Shown here: positions 33,979 through 41,311 of the stretch, piece after piece
How the letters are laid out: every line of letters begins with the position of its first letter
Numbering within the stretch: position 1 is the stretch's first letter
Assembly (NCBI RefSeq): GCF_030845995.1
Contig: NZ_CP132719.1
Coordinates: forward strand, 2,480,001 to 2,544,000
Direction: 5' to 3'
DNA: 64,000 nucleotides
Source of the DNA: Geothrix sp. 21YS21S-4
Lineage (GTDB): Bacteria; Acidobacteriota; Holophagae; Holophagales; Holophagaceae
Notes under the pieces: generated by a model
Told to the model about the DNA's origin: nothing
Seen by the model: the letters and a program-made list of their open reading frames with translations, nothing else
The model's database searches: none
Made by a program: the position numbers and the translations under genes

Positions 33979-35673
33979 ATGGAAACACCCACGACTCCGC
34001 TCGATCGCCTCAAATGCCTGGCCGCGTCCGAAGCGGTGCCCCTGGAAGCCCTCGGCCGCGACGGCCTGGATGAGCTGCTCGCGCTGGGACTCGTCCAGAA
34101 GGACGAACGGCCGCTCCAGGCCAGCCTGGAAGGCCGGTACGAGGCCCTCCAGGAGACCCACCGCCGGATCGTGGAGGCCAAGGGCTGCGCGGATCGCCTC
34201 CAGCGGCGGCTGGCGCCGCGTTCCCGGCTGGCGGGCTTCCTTCCCCTGGGCGCCCCGGCCGCGCCCGCGCCCAATGATCCCGATGCCGTCCAGCTGGTGC
34301 GCCTGCTCGAACTGCTGAAGATCGAGGTGCGGGACGTGCGGATCCCCAAGGACGTGGTGCCCAACCTGGAGCGCATCCAGGACTACCTCCAGGTGGAGGG
34401 CCGCGAGTGCCTGGACCGCCTGGCGGAGACGGACCGCGAGATCGACCAGGTCCAGCGGGAGACGCCGCCGGGGACCCAGGTGGAGGGCGCCGGCTACTTC
34501 CGGCTCACCGCCGCCGGCGAGGCGACCCTGCCCGAGGCCCCCGAATTCGAGCTGCTGGAGACCGCCCTGCAGGCCGCCTTCGGTCCCGGTCATCGCGGCC
34601 CCAGCTTCCTGCACTTCAAGGAGGACCCCTCGGGCCTTCTCAGCCTGCTGGTGGACCGCCTCGCCGCGGGCGACCGGCCTTCGGTGGTGATCGGCGAGTA
34701 CGAGGGCCTGCTGGAGGCTTTCGAGCGGCTGCCGATGTTCGCGGACAGCCCCGCCCTCCGCGCGAAGATCGCCTTCCTGGTGCGCCTGATGCGGACCTCC
34801 CGGGAGGACCCCAAGCGCGCCTACCTGTGGTGCAACCGGGACCGCATGAACCTCCTCCTCACCCGGATGCAGGGGGTGCTGCCGCCCACCGTGGCGGCCT
34901 CGGGCTGGCGCTGGCCCTACGCCGCGGACATCTTCCTGGTGGACGGCGGGCTGATGGGCGACGAGAGCGTGGTGGAACCGCGGATCCGCCTGTTCGAGGC
35001 CGTCCACCGCATCCAGGCCGACTTGCTCCAGGACGTCCGCATCCGGGACGGCCAGTTCTTCCGCCTGGCGCTGGTCCTGGCCCACGCAGCGCGGCTACGC
35101 AATTTCTCGCCGGGCATCCTGATGGACCGCTTTGTCCGCCAGGCGCTCGAAGCGGCGATGGAAGCGGCTCAGGCCGCCCCCTACGACCTGGGCGACCGCG
35201 GCACCGCCCTGCTGTTCGGAACCCATCTGGCCCACGCGGCGGGCTTCTCCAAGGCCCGGCTGCAGGGACCCATGCAGGCCTTCGCCGCGCTCCACGCCCG
35301 GCTGGGCGACGGCGATCCCGCTCTGCGCGTCTCGGTCCAGGTCCTGCTCCACGCCTTCGCCACCCTGGACCGCCTGGAGCGGCTGGGCGCGCCCCTCACC
35401 GTGGAGGCCTACGCGGATCTGTTCGACCGCGTCCGCAAGCGCCTCCGCCACCACAAGGCCGTCGGCCGGGCCTTCAGCACCGCCCGGATCAAGGCCGGCG
35501 ACGAGGCGGCCCTGGCCTCCAACCTGTGCGCCATGGTCTGCTTCCGCGGCGTCGCCGTCCCCGAGCGGCTCCAACCCCCTCCCGACGTGGGCCTGGCGGG
35601 GCTCTATGAAGGCCGCGCCACCGGACGTCCGCCCCTTCTGGGCTCGCCCTTCGGGACGCTGCTGCTGGTGTAG
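33979..35673 (+). CDS. Uncharacterised 564-aa protein
   Basis: I do not recognise a family. The protein is soluble, has no signal peptide, and is rich in Leu, Arg, Asp and Ala. The first 150 residues contain likely helical or coiled-coil segments (ASLEGRYEALQETHRRIVEA; a DRLAETDREIDQVQRE stretch). The middle has hydrophobic strands (DRPSVVIGEYEGLLEAF, YAADIFLVDGGLMGD) that could form an alpha/beta core, and the C terminus is helical. The upstream 250 bp hold GC-rich dyads but no gene. Codon use matches the neighbours, so there is no sign of recent transfer. Confidence 0.75.
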   Translation: METPTTPLDRLKCLAASEAVPLEALGRDGLDELLALGLVQKDERPLQASLEGRYEALQETHRRIVEAKGCADRLQRRLAPRSRLAGFLPLGAPAAPAPNDPDAVQLVRLLELLKIEVRDVRIPKDVVPNLERIQDYLQVEGRECLDRLAETDREIDQVQRETPPGTQVEGAGYFRLTAAGEATLPEAPEFELLETALQAAFGPGHRGPSFLHFKEDPSGLLSLLVDRLAAGDRPSVVIGEYEGLLEAFERLPMFADSPALRAKIAFLVRLMRTSREDPKRAYLWCNRDRMNLLLTRMQGVLPPTVAASGWRWPYAADIFLVDGGLMGDESVVEPRIRLFEAVHRIQADLLQDVRIRDGQFFRLALVLAHAARLRNFSPGILMDRFVRQALEAAMEAAQAAPYDLGDRGTALLFGTHLAHAAGFSKARLQGPMQAFAALHARLGDGDPALRVSVQVLLHAFATLDRLERLGAPLTVEAYADLFDRVRKRLRHHKAVGRAFSTARIKAGDEAALASNLCAMVCFRGVAVPERLQPPPDVGLAGLYEGRATGRPPLLGSPFGTLLLV

Positions 35674-35686
35674 GGCCTCGTGCCCC

Positions 35687-35921
35687 TTTGCATTCAAAGA
35701 ATAAGGATCACCGCCAAGAACACCAAGAAAGGCAAAAACCCTGTCTTTATGCAGTTCTTGGCATCTGCGCGGTGAGAAAAGGTTGGGTCTTGATCGCCTC
35801 ATACCAATGTGCAATCAAGATCCAAAACTTTCTTTTCACCACCAAGGCACCAAGAAAAGCTCCACTCACTGTGGACGCGGTTCTTGGTGTCTTGGTGGTA
35901 ATCCTTATCTTTTGAATGCAA
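35687..35921. mobile_element. MITE-like composite element with terminal inverted repeats (repeat copy D)
   Basis: A non-coding block of about 235 bp bounded by TTTGCATTCAAAGAATAAGG on the left and its imperfect complement (CCTTATCTTTTGAATGCAA) on the right. Inside are two head-to-head CACCRCCAAGNNACCAAGAA palindromes (35708-35775 and 35835-35901). It fills the gap between the 564-aa gene and the convergent PlsC-like gene. No reading frame of note is inside, so any mobility would need a transposase in trans. Confidence 0.7.
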
Positions 35922-35927
35922 GCGGCA

Positions 35928-36815
35928 TCACGCCTCGGCCGGGTTCCGCTGGAGCAGGATCTCGCCGATGCGCCGGTCCTTCTCCGTCCAGATCTCGTGC
36001 AGCCATTCCTGCACCCGGGCCCGGAAGGCGGGATCGCCTTCGTAGTCGCCGTCCAGCAGGTCCCGGGGGATCTCCCGCTCGCGGACCCGCACCACCACCT
36101 GCTTCATCTTGCCGGAGAGCAGGTCCCAGAAGCTGGGTACGCCCTCGGGGTAGACGATGGTCACGTCCAGCAGGGCGTCGAAGCGCTCGCCCATGGCGGA
36201 CAGGGCCGCGGCCATCCCGCCGGCCTTGGGCTTCAGGAGGTGGCGGTAGGGGGAATGCTGGGCCGCGTGCTTGGCGCGGCTGAACCGCGTGCCTTCCAGG
36301 AAGTTCATGACCGACGTGGGGATCTGGCGGAACTTGGCGCAGGCCTTCCGCGCCGTGGCGAGGTCCTTCGCCCGGCTGCCGCTGCGGCGGCGCATGAACG
36401 GGAAGTCCAGCGCCCACCACGCCAGTCCCATGACCGGCACGTACAACAGCTGGCGCTTCAGGAAGAACTTCAGGAACGGCACCTTCCGGTGGAACACCTT
36501 CTGCAGCACCAGGATGTCCACCCAGCTCTGGTGGTTGCTGCTGACCAGGTACCAGCCCTTCCGCCGCAGTCCCTCCAGCCCCTTCACGTCCCAGCGGATC
36601 CGCTGGACCAGCGCCATCCACGCGCCGTTCACGGCGATCCAGCCCTCCGCCAAGCCGGTGAGCAGGCGGTCCGTGCCACGTCGCACCGCCCCGAAGGGCA
36701 GGGCCAGCTTCACCAGCGCGACGGGGATCATGCCCGAGAAGAACGTGATCGCATTGGCCGCCAGCACGGAACTGGCGAGACTGCCCTTGAGGGTGGACCA
36801 GAGACGGCGCAGCAT
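35928..36815 (-). CDS. PlsC/YihG-type 1-acyl-glycerol-3-phosphate acyltransferase
   Basis: A 295-aa membrane-bound acyltransferase. It has N-terminal hydrophobic helices (LAANAITFFSGMIPVALVKL), the HX4D catalytic motif in SSNHQSWVDILVL near residue 90, and the acceptor motif NFLEGTRFS near residue 155. Overall arrangement fits the YihG/YihG-like branch. ATG at 36815 is preferred to a much longer GC-driven extension. It likely converts lysophosphatidate to phosphatidate, or acts on a related lysophospholipid. Confidence 0.9.
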   Translation of the reverse strand: MLRRLWSTLKGSLASSVLAANAITFFSGMIPVALVKLALPFGAVRRGTDRLLTGLAEGWIAVNGAWMALVQRIRWDVKGLEGLRRKGWYLVSSNHQSWVDILVLQKVFHRKVPFLKFFLKRQLLYVPVMGLAWWALDFPFMRRRSGSRAKDLATARKACAKFRQIPTSVMNFLEGTRFSRAKHAAQHSPYRHLLKPKAGGMAAALSAMGERFDALLDVTIVYPEGVPSFWDLLSGKMKQVVVRVREREIPRDLLDGDYEGDPAFRARVQEWLHEIWTEKDRRIGEILLQRNPAEA

Positions 36816-36882
36816 GGGGACCCCGCTGGGCCGGCACGCGGGGGCCCAAGTCCTTAGAGTATCGGCGGAAGAAGCCCGTTCC

Positions 36883-37254
36883 CTAATCCCAGCCCAGCTC
36901 CTCCAGCCGGTCCTCGCCGATCCCGAAGTGGTGGGCGATCTCGTGGATGACCGTCGTGGCGATCTCGTCGCGCAGTTCCGCCTCGTCCAGGCCATCCTCC
37001 AGCAGCGGCCCCCGGTAGAGGGTGATCCGCGGCGGCAGTTCCCCCGACAGCGGCGGCCCCTCCGTCAGCGCCCGGCCCGAGTACAGCCCGTAGAGCGTCT
37101 CGTCCTCCGGCACCCCCAGCTCGTCCAGCAGCGCGTCCGATGCCCAGTCCTCGATGACCACCGGCACCCCTTCGAGGTAGGGCCGGAACTCCTCCGGGAC
37201 GAGCCCCAGCGCCTCGTCCACCAGGCGCTGGAAATGGAGGTCGGACATGCGCAT
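36883..37254 (-). CDS. Minimal zinc metallopeptidase (zincin-like, DUF1025-type)
   Basis: A 123-aa protein with HEIAHHFGIGEDRLEELGW at the C terminus. It contains the HExxH zinc motif and a downstream acidic residue of the small metallopeptidase family 1. Known structures of this family are minimal zincins whose proteolytic role is uncertain. The first ATG (37254) has AAGGAG about 12 nt upstream; an ATG two codons later is also possible. It lies directly beside the integron remnant. Confidence 0.85.
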   Translation of the reverse strand: MRMSDLHFQRLVDEALGLVPEEFRPYLEGVPVVIEDWASDALLDELGVPEDETLYGLYSGRALTEGPPLSGELPPRITLYRGPLLEDGLDEAELRDEIATTVIHEIAHHFGIGEDRLEELGWD

Positions 37255-37284
37255 GGGATGAGGCTACTCCTTCCAGGAGGGTCA

Positions 37285-37352
37285 GCCACGGATGAACGCG
37301 GATCAACACGGATGGAGGGGGAGATCCGCGTTCATCCGTGTTCATCTGTGGC
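37285..37352. repeat. Long inverted repeat of the ACGGATGAACRCGGAT type
   Basis: Left arm GCCACGGATGAACGCGGATC.. pairs with right arm ATCCGCGTTCATCCGTGTTC.. (37324-37352) around a G-rich loop. A different repeat family from copies A-E. It marks the boundary between the host chromosome (metallopeptidase gene) and the decayed integrase. Confidence 0.8.
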
Positions 37353-37423
37353 GAAAAAACGTACAAGCGTCCACAAGGCTCCTCATCGCGCTGCCGCCAA
37401 GTCACTCCCGAGGGCCGGGGTAT

Positions 37424-37585
37424 TTAGGACCTCCCTCTCCTTGGGGGATGCCGCTTGCCCTGGAAGAGGATGAACCGCCGTACCCAGGCGACACAGACAT
37501 CCGCCGTCCGCCGGCGGTAATGCCGGACCCGTAGGCTCTCCCGCAACTGGTCCAGGGGTCTCGGGGCCTGCGCCCTTCCTTCCAC
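37424..37585 (-). pseudogene. intI: Relic of integron integrase IntI (N-terminal fragment)
   Basis: On the minus strand the frame from GTG (37583-37585) to TAA (37424-37426) encodes a 53-residue fragment. It includes LDQLRESLRVRHY followed by CVAWVRRFILFQGKRHP. This closely matches the N-terminal core-binding domain of integron integrases (typical pattern LDQVREAIRxxHYSxRTExxYVxWIRRFILFHGKRHP). The rest of the protein, including the catalytic RHRY residues, is missing. A single-base frameshift may let a few more decayed codons continue to about 37377. It points away from the cassette array, as in a normal integron. It cannot make an active recombinase. Confidence 0.82.
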
Positions 37586-37838
37586 GATCCGCCTTTCGCC
37601 CGTCTACCTACTCGCCTCGAGCATGGGTTCCGCTCCAATCGACCGAGTTCGCCTATCGCGCTAAAATTCGGCACAGTCAATAAGCAGTACAGGACGAATG
37701 CCCTTCAATTTATCGTCTTTTTTTCGTTTGTCAAAGTTGCCAAATCGGTTCGCCCATCCTACCCGCAGCGAACCCCGTCCCTCCCTCCGGTCCTACGAAC
37801 TAGACGAACCAACCGCCCCCCAATTCCTCACCACCCCA

Positions 37839-37851
37839 TACAAAGTTAGGC
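37839..37851 (+). other. attI: attI-like primary recombination site
   Basis: TACAAAGTTAGGC ends in the core GTTAGGC (37845-37851). It shares ACAAAGTTAGGC with the class 1 attI1 junction as I remember it. It lies 260 bp from the intI relic start, the expected spacing, and no attC-type left half precedes it. The 37586-37838 spacer holds no gene; it is likely the old promoter region. Confidence 0.6.
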
Positions 37852-37874
37852 CTCACTTTTTCTCGAGGTGCCCA

Positions 37875-38060
37875 ATGCACAACATCGTTTGTTATTCATG
37901 CCACTCTGTCCAATTTTGCGAAGAACTGCCGGAAGTCTGCTCTAAATGTAAGGCGAAGAATATAGAAGCTATCAGCAACAAAAGGCTAGATGAGGGATTC
38001 AAAAGTGGAGCTTTCTATTCCCTAGATACGACTGGAAAGAGGATTAAATATAAACCTTAA
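37875..38060 (+). CDS. Cassette 1, first gene: small zinc-ribbon protein
   Basis: A 61-aa protein with CYSC (residues 6-9) and CSKC (residues 22-25), a C-x2-C pair typical of a zinc ribbon, followed by a basic tail. The start at ATG 37875 has GAGGTG 5 nt upstream; an in-frame extension to 37698 would run through the attI-like site and is rejected. It is visibly AT-rich compared with the flanking chromosome. No family is recognised. It shares its cassette (37846-38673) with the next gene. Confidence 0.6.
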   Translation: MHNIVCYSCHSVQFCEELPEVCSKCKAKNIEAISNKRLDEGFKSGAFYSLDTTGKRIKYKP

Positions 38061-38122
38061 TTAATCAATAAACTGATCCAATTTTTAAATTAGACCGTCT
38101 CTCAAAAAACCAGGAGGAATCG

Positions 38123-38530
38123 ATGATCAAGAAAATCATTATCGCAGTTCTTGGTTTATCACTTATAGGTTGCATGGGACCAAGTCTTGAAGAAAGAAGA
38201 AAACAATTTGGAGAAGTAATGGATTATTGGATCGGAGCAGACATTAATAGATATATACACTCAATGGGCTATCCATCAGACACTAGAGATCTGCCGAATG
38301 GCAACAAACTCTATATTTTTCAGCAGGCATCTACCAGAAGGACGCCTGTTTACATTTCACCTACAACTACAACTATTACTCCGCTTTACGGAGGTGGAGC
38401 GACTGCCACGACCACAGGCGGCCATATCTATGGTGGCAATATGGTTACCGATTCATGCACTAAATACATTGAAACGGATCCCTCTGGTAAAATTGTTTAT
38501 TGGCGTGCAGAAGGCAATAATTGTTACTAG
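38123..38530 (+). CDS. Cassette 1, second gene: lipoprotein
   Basis: A 135-aa lipoprotein with signal peptide and lipobox LIGC (cleavage before Cys 17). The mature part has a charged segment, a Thr/Gly-rich stretch and paired Cys residues near the end (SCTKYIE, GNNCY). A strong AGGAGGAA ribosome binding site lies 4 nt upstream. It is AT-rich. The body (GADINRYIHSMGYPSD... PNGNKLYIF) resembles small SmpA/OmlA-like or uncharacterised lipoproteins, but no firm family is assigned. Confidence 0.75.
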   Translation: MIKKIIIAVLGLSLIGCMGPSLEERRKQFGEVMDYWIGADINRYIHSMGYPSDTRDLPNGNKLYIFQQASTRRTPVYISPTTTTITPLYGGGATATTTGGHIYGGNMVTDSCTKYIETDPSGKIVYWRAEGNNCY

Positions 38531-38553
38531 CGCTTTCTTCCTTGATCGTGAAT

Positions 38554-38679
38554 GATCTAATCCCGCGCTCAGCTCGGACCCAACCGGCCCTGCCTTCCTC
38601 TCTCCTTCGATCCTTTCCGATTTCCATCCTCCAGCCATCGTCTAGCTGCAGTTGAGCCGGTGAGCTTCATTCGTTAGGC
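38554..38679 (+). other. attC: attC recombination site 1
   Basis: A site of about 126 bp beginning GATCTAATC (left core) with GCTCAGCTCGGACC (L-type box) and ending GAGCCGGTGAGCTTCATTC plus the core GTTAGGC (38673-38679). The ends are complementary, as expected for folding of the bottom strand. It ends cassette 1. Confidence 0.8.
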
Positions 38680-38719
38680 GCCCTTGATACTTCTGGAAGT
38701 CTCAATAAAGGAGAATCCA

Positions 38720-39370
38720 ATGGAAGTTTGGCAAGCGCTTTTGGCCGCATTTGGTGGTCAGGCAGCGCTAATTGCAGGTATGGCATTCTTTGGTAAACGA
38801 TTTTTTGATCATTTCCTAGAAAAAGCCAAATCCGAACACATTGAGTCCATCAAACTCCACAATACAAATTCAATTGAAACGCTTAAATCGTCGCTAGCGT
38901 TAACGTCTAACTACAAGAAGCACCAATTCGAACAAGTTTACAACAAACAAATGCAAGTGATTGAAATAATTTACAAAGGAATGAGGAACTCAATTAAAAA
39001 ACTGGAAATATTTACTTCAATGTTTGGAGGCGTTGATGAAGATAGAATAAATCGAGGAATGGAAGCTTTTGAAAGTTTTGAAACGATTTATAATTATTGT
39101 TTAGAAAACAGAATTTGGCTAAAAGCCGAAACAGCTGATAAAGCAGTCGAAATTTTGACTGAAATCAGAAAAAACATATTACACTTCAGATTATTATTTG
39201 TCGAAAAGGATCAACTATACTCAATGAAGGATGGCAAAAAATACCGTATTTCTGATACCTCCAAGTGGATAGAAATTTCGAATAAAATCAATAGTGATAT
39301 TGTTGCTCCACTAGAGCTACTGGAACATGATTTCCGGACAATTCTTGGCGTAATTCAAGAAAACAATTAA
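38720..39370 (+). CDS. Cassette 2 gene: single-pass membrane protein of unknown function
   Basis: A 216-aa protein with one N-terminal hydrophobic helix (ALLAAFGGQAALIAGMAFFG) followed by a charged, helical cytoplasmic domain rich in Lys, Glu and Ile. ATG 38720 follows AAGGAGA. It is strongly AT-rich, unlike the flanking chromosome. It resembles uncharacterised cassette and phage-defence-adjacent proteins with one membrane anchor, but no function can be stated. Confidence 0.75.
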   Translation: MEVWQALLAAFGGQAALIAGMAFFGKRFFDHFLEKAKSEHIESIKLHNTNSIETLKSSLALTSNYKKHQFEQVYNKQMQVIEIIYKGMRNSIKKLEIFTSMFGGVDEDRINRGMEAFESFETIYNYCLENRIWLKAETADKAVEILTEIRKNILHFRLLFVEKDQLYSMKDGKKYRISDTSKWIEISNKINSDIVAPLELLEHDFRTILGVIQENN

Positions 39371-39405
39371 TGATTATGATAAATATTTCCAGAAAACGGC
39401 CTAGC

Positions 39406-39527
39406 GTCTAAACATTCGTTCAACTCGGACCTCGGCGGCAGTGCCTTCCGCTGTCTCTTCATTCCGCTTTCTCGGCTACGCTCCTCGCCTCGGTGCAGGC
39501 GCGATCGGTTAGCTTCATCTGTTAGGC
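39406..39527 (+). other. attC: attC recombination site 2
   Basis: A site of about 122 bp beginning GTCTAAAC, with TTCAACTCGGACC and, at the right end, GATCGGTTAGCTTCATCT plus core GTTAGGC (39521-39527). The same box order as attC 1 and 3. It ends cassette 2. Confidence 0.85.
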
Positions 39528-39566
39528 CGCACAACCGTTCAACCCACTCACACGAGGAGCAATACG

Positions 39567-40034
39567 ATGACCAGCTCCATTCGCACCTGCCTCTGGTTCC
39601 GCGACGGACGAGGCCGTGAGGCCGCTGAGTTCTACTGTTCTTTGATCCCCGGCAGTCGGCTCGAAACGACCTTTTACGGCGACAATGGTTATAGTGCTTT
39701 CTCAGTAATCGACTTCTCGCTGGGCGGAGTGCCGTACCAGATCCTTGACGCTGGGCCGATGTTCACGCTGACTGAGGCGGTGTCCATTTCGGTCGCCACG
39801 GACGATCAGGCCGAGACCGATCGGCTGTGGGCGGCGTTGACCATCAATGGCGGCGAGGTCACCGCCTGCGGATGGCTGAAGGATCGTTACGGGGTGTCGT
39901 GGCAGATTTTCCCGAGGCGGCTGACAGAATTGACCACGAGTGCCGACAAGGATGTGTCTGCCAAAGCGATCGCGGCGATGATGAAACAAACGAAAATCGA
40001 CATTGCCGAAATCGAAGCAGCGGTTCGTGGCTAG
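39567..40034 (+). CDS. Cassette 3 gene: VOC-superfamily (PhnB-like) protein
   Basis: A 155-aa protein of the 3-demethylubiquinone-9 methyltransferase-like/PhnB group of the VOC fold. Evidence: CLWFRDGRGREAAEFYCSLIPGS at the start and CGWLKDRYGVSWQIFPRRL near the end, both typical. These proteins bind small aromatic or phosphonate-like ligands; some give antibiotic resistance, but no resistance is evident here. GAGGAG lies 7 nt upstream of the ATG. It is closer to the chromosome in base composition than cassettes 1 and 2. Confidence 0.88.
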   Translation: MTSSIRTCLWFRDGRGREAAEFYCSLIPGSRLETTFYGDNGYSAFSVIDFSLGGVPYQILDAGPMFTLTEAVSISVATDDQAETDRLWAALTINGGEVTACGWLKDRYGVSWQIFPRRLTELTTSADKDVSAKAIAAMMKQTKIDIAEIEAAVRG

Positions 40035-40043
40035 AAACTAGCG

Positions 40044-40167
40044 GCCTCACCCTTTGCTCAACCCGGACCCCGCCTGCATTGCCTTCCGTCCTCTCTCTGC
40101 ATTTCACCATCTCGCCTCCGCTCATCGTTTCGGTCCAGGCGTGACCGATTAGCTTCCGCCGTTAGGT
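40044..40167 (+). other. attC: attC recombination site 3
   Basis: A site of about 124 bp beginning GCCTCAC, with GCTCAACCCGGACC, and ending GACCGATTAGCTTCCGCC plus core GTTAGGT (40161-40167). It ends cassette 3; the next gene starts 6 nt after the core. Confidence 0.82.
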
Positions 40168-40173
40168 GCCCCT

Positions 40174-40749
40174 ATGGATCCCATATTCACCTTGCAATGG
40201 CCTGAAGCATTCCTTGCCGATCGTTTACAAAAACTCCTCCCGAAATCGGAAGGGTTCTCTGTTCTTGTGCCCGCATCAAGGCAGGAAAAGGGGTTCGATC
40301 TAGCACTGATCAAACGTCTCCCTAATGGCAAGTCACGCACCGCCACAATCCAGATCAAGGCTTCCCGCACTTATCTTTCAAAACCCCCTAAGCGAGAATC
40401 AACCAAGCGGTTCCTCTTCGAAACCTGGTTCAACCGTTTTGATGTCCCGAAAGAGGCTGATTTCATCCTTCTTTTTGGTCTGTACCCCATGGTGGTGAAT
40501 CAAACCAAGTCTGTGAACAAAAATTGGTACCGAGACTGTACACTTCTGTTTACATTCGAAGAAATGAAGGAATTCATGGATTCATGCCGAACAGTCGGTG
40601 GCCCACCAGACCGGATGTTTGGGTTTGGATTCAACGATCACTCTGAAGTCTTCCAAACCCGCGGCGATCAGAAGCGAGGCGGAAAGGATTTTACGAGCCA
40701 TCTGCTTGAAAACCGAATTTCCCTTATCGCAGAGTGTCTCAGCACCTAA
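40174..40749 (+). CDS. Cassette 4 gene: possible PD-(D/E)XK-fold protein
   Basis: A 191-aa soluble protein. GFDLALIKRLPNGKSRTATI followed by QIKAS resembles the D...(E/Q)xK core of restriction endonuclease-like folds, the only functional hint. The rest has hydrophobic strands (ADFILLFGLYP, LLFTFEEMKEF) consistent with an alpha/beta fold. The start lies 6 nt after the attC core, and AGGTG of the core GTTAGGTG could serve as ribosome binding site. The stop overlaps the next attC (ACCTAAC). Unknown function. Confidence 0.65.
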   Translation: MDPIFTLQWPEAFLADRLQKLLPKSEGFSVLVPASRQEKGFDLALIKRLPNGKSRTATIQIKASRTYLSKPPKRESTKRFLFETWFNRFDVPKEADFILLFGLYPMVVNQTKSVNKNWYRDCTLLFTFEEMKEFMDSCRTVGGPPDRMFGFGFNDHSEVFQTRGDQKRGGKDFTSHLLENRISLIAECLST

Positions 40750-40830
40750 CCTTCCGCTCAACTCGGACTCGCCTACATTTCTTCCGTTCCGTCGCCCGGA
40801 TGAGGGAAGCGATGGTATTCCGTCCCCCTC
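40744..40830 (+). other. attC: attC recombination site 4, truncated by IS3 element
   Basis: The left half (ACCTAAC, then GCTCAACTCGGACTCGCC) matches the other attC sites, but no right half with a GTTRRRY core is found before or after the insertion element. The array is therefore cut off here. Confidence 0.7.
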
Positions 40831-40975
40831 TGAGGTTGGACAGGCAATAAGGAGCCGAGAAGGATGATATCCAGCCGCCAGGGTGCGAAGCGATGGGAGG
40901 CCGTAGGCCGACCGAAGCGAAGCACCCTGGCGCGGCGGCTCCGGAGGGCTCAGGTCCTTCACCAGGAGAACCCCT

Positions 40976-41311
40976 ATGTCCCAAACCCAACCCCTCCCCG
41001 AAGGGAATATCCAGCGATGGACGGCCAAAAGGAAGGCCGCCGTCGTTCTGGACCTGATCAAGGGAAAGATCACGGCCGCCGATGCCGCCCGCCAGCACGG
41101 GCTGACCGTGGCCGAGTTGGAGCAGTGGAAGGACGACTTCCTCAGCCAGGGCACGGAGGCCCTGCGCACCCACCCACGGGACCGCGAGGCCCAGTGGGAG
41201 GCCGAGAAGCAGCGCCTGCAAGCCAAGGTCGGCGAGCTGGCGCTGGAGGTGGACATCCTAAAAAAAGCGCATCGCATTCTCGGCAAGGACTTGCCGGAAG
41301 GGATCTCGTGA
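40976..41311 (+). CDS. IS3-family transposase OrfA
   Basis: A 111-aa protein with an N-terminal helix-turn-helix (AAVVLDLIKGKITAADAARQ HGLTVAELEQW region) and a C-terminal leucine-zipper-like segment (KQRLQAKVGELALEVDILKK). It binds the IS ends. The A7 run at 41260-41266 lies in phase for a -1 shift into orfB. Confidence 0.9.
   Translation: MSQTQPLPEGNIQRWTAKRKAAVVLDLIKGKITAADAARQHGLTVAELEQWKDDFLSQGTEALRTHPRDREAQWEAEKQRLQAKVGELALEVDILKKAHRILGKDLPEGIS

Noticed and set aside
37402-37680. Alternative minus-strand frame (92 codons) over the intI relic
   Set aside because: The conserved integrase residues are in a different frame; this one shows no family pattern.
37698-37874. N-terminal extension of the zinc-ribbon cassette protein
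   Set aside because: The extension would run through the attI-like site; ATG 37875 has its own ribosome binding site.
40864-41307. Independent gene upstream of orfB in the IS element
   Set aside because: This frame is the orfB frame read upstream over orfA; only the part after the A7 signal is used through frameshifting.
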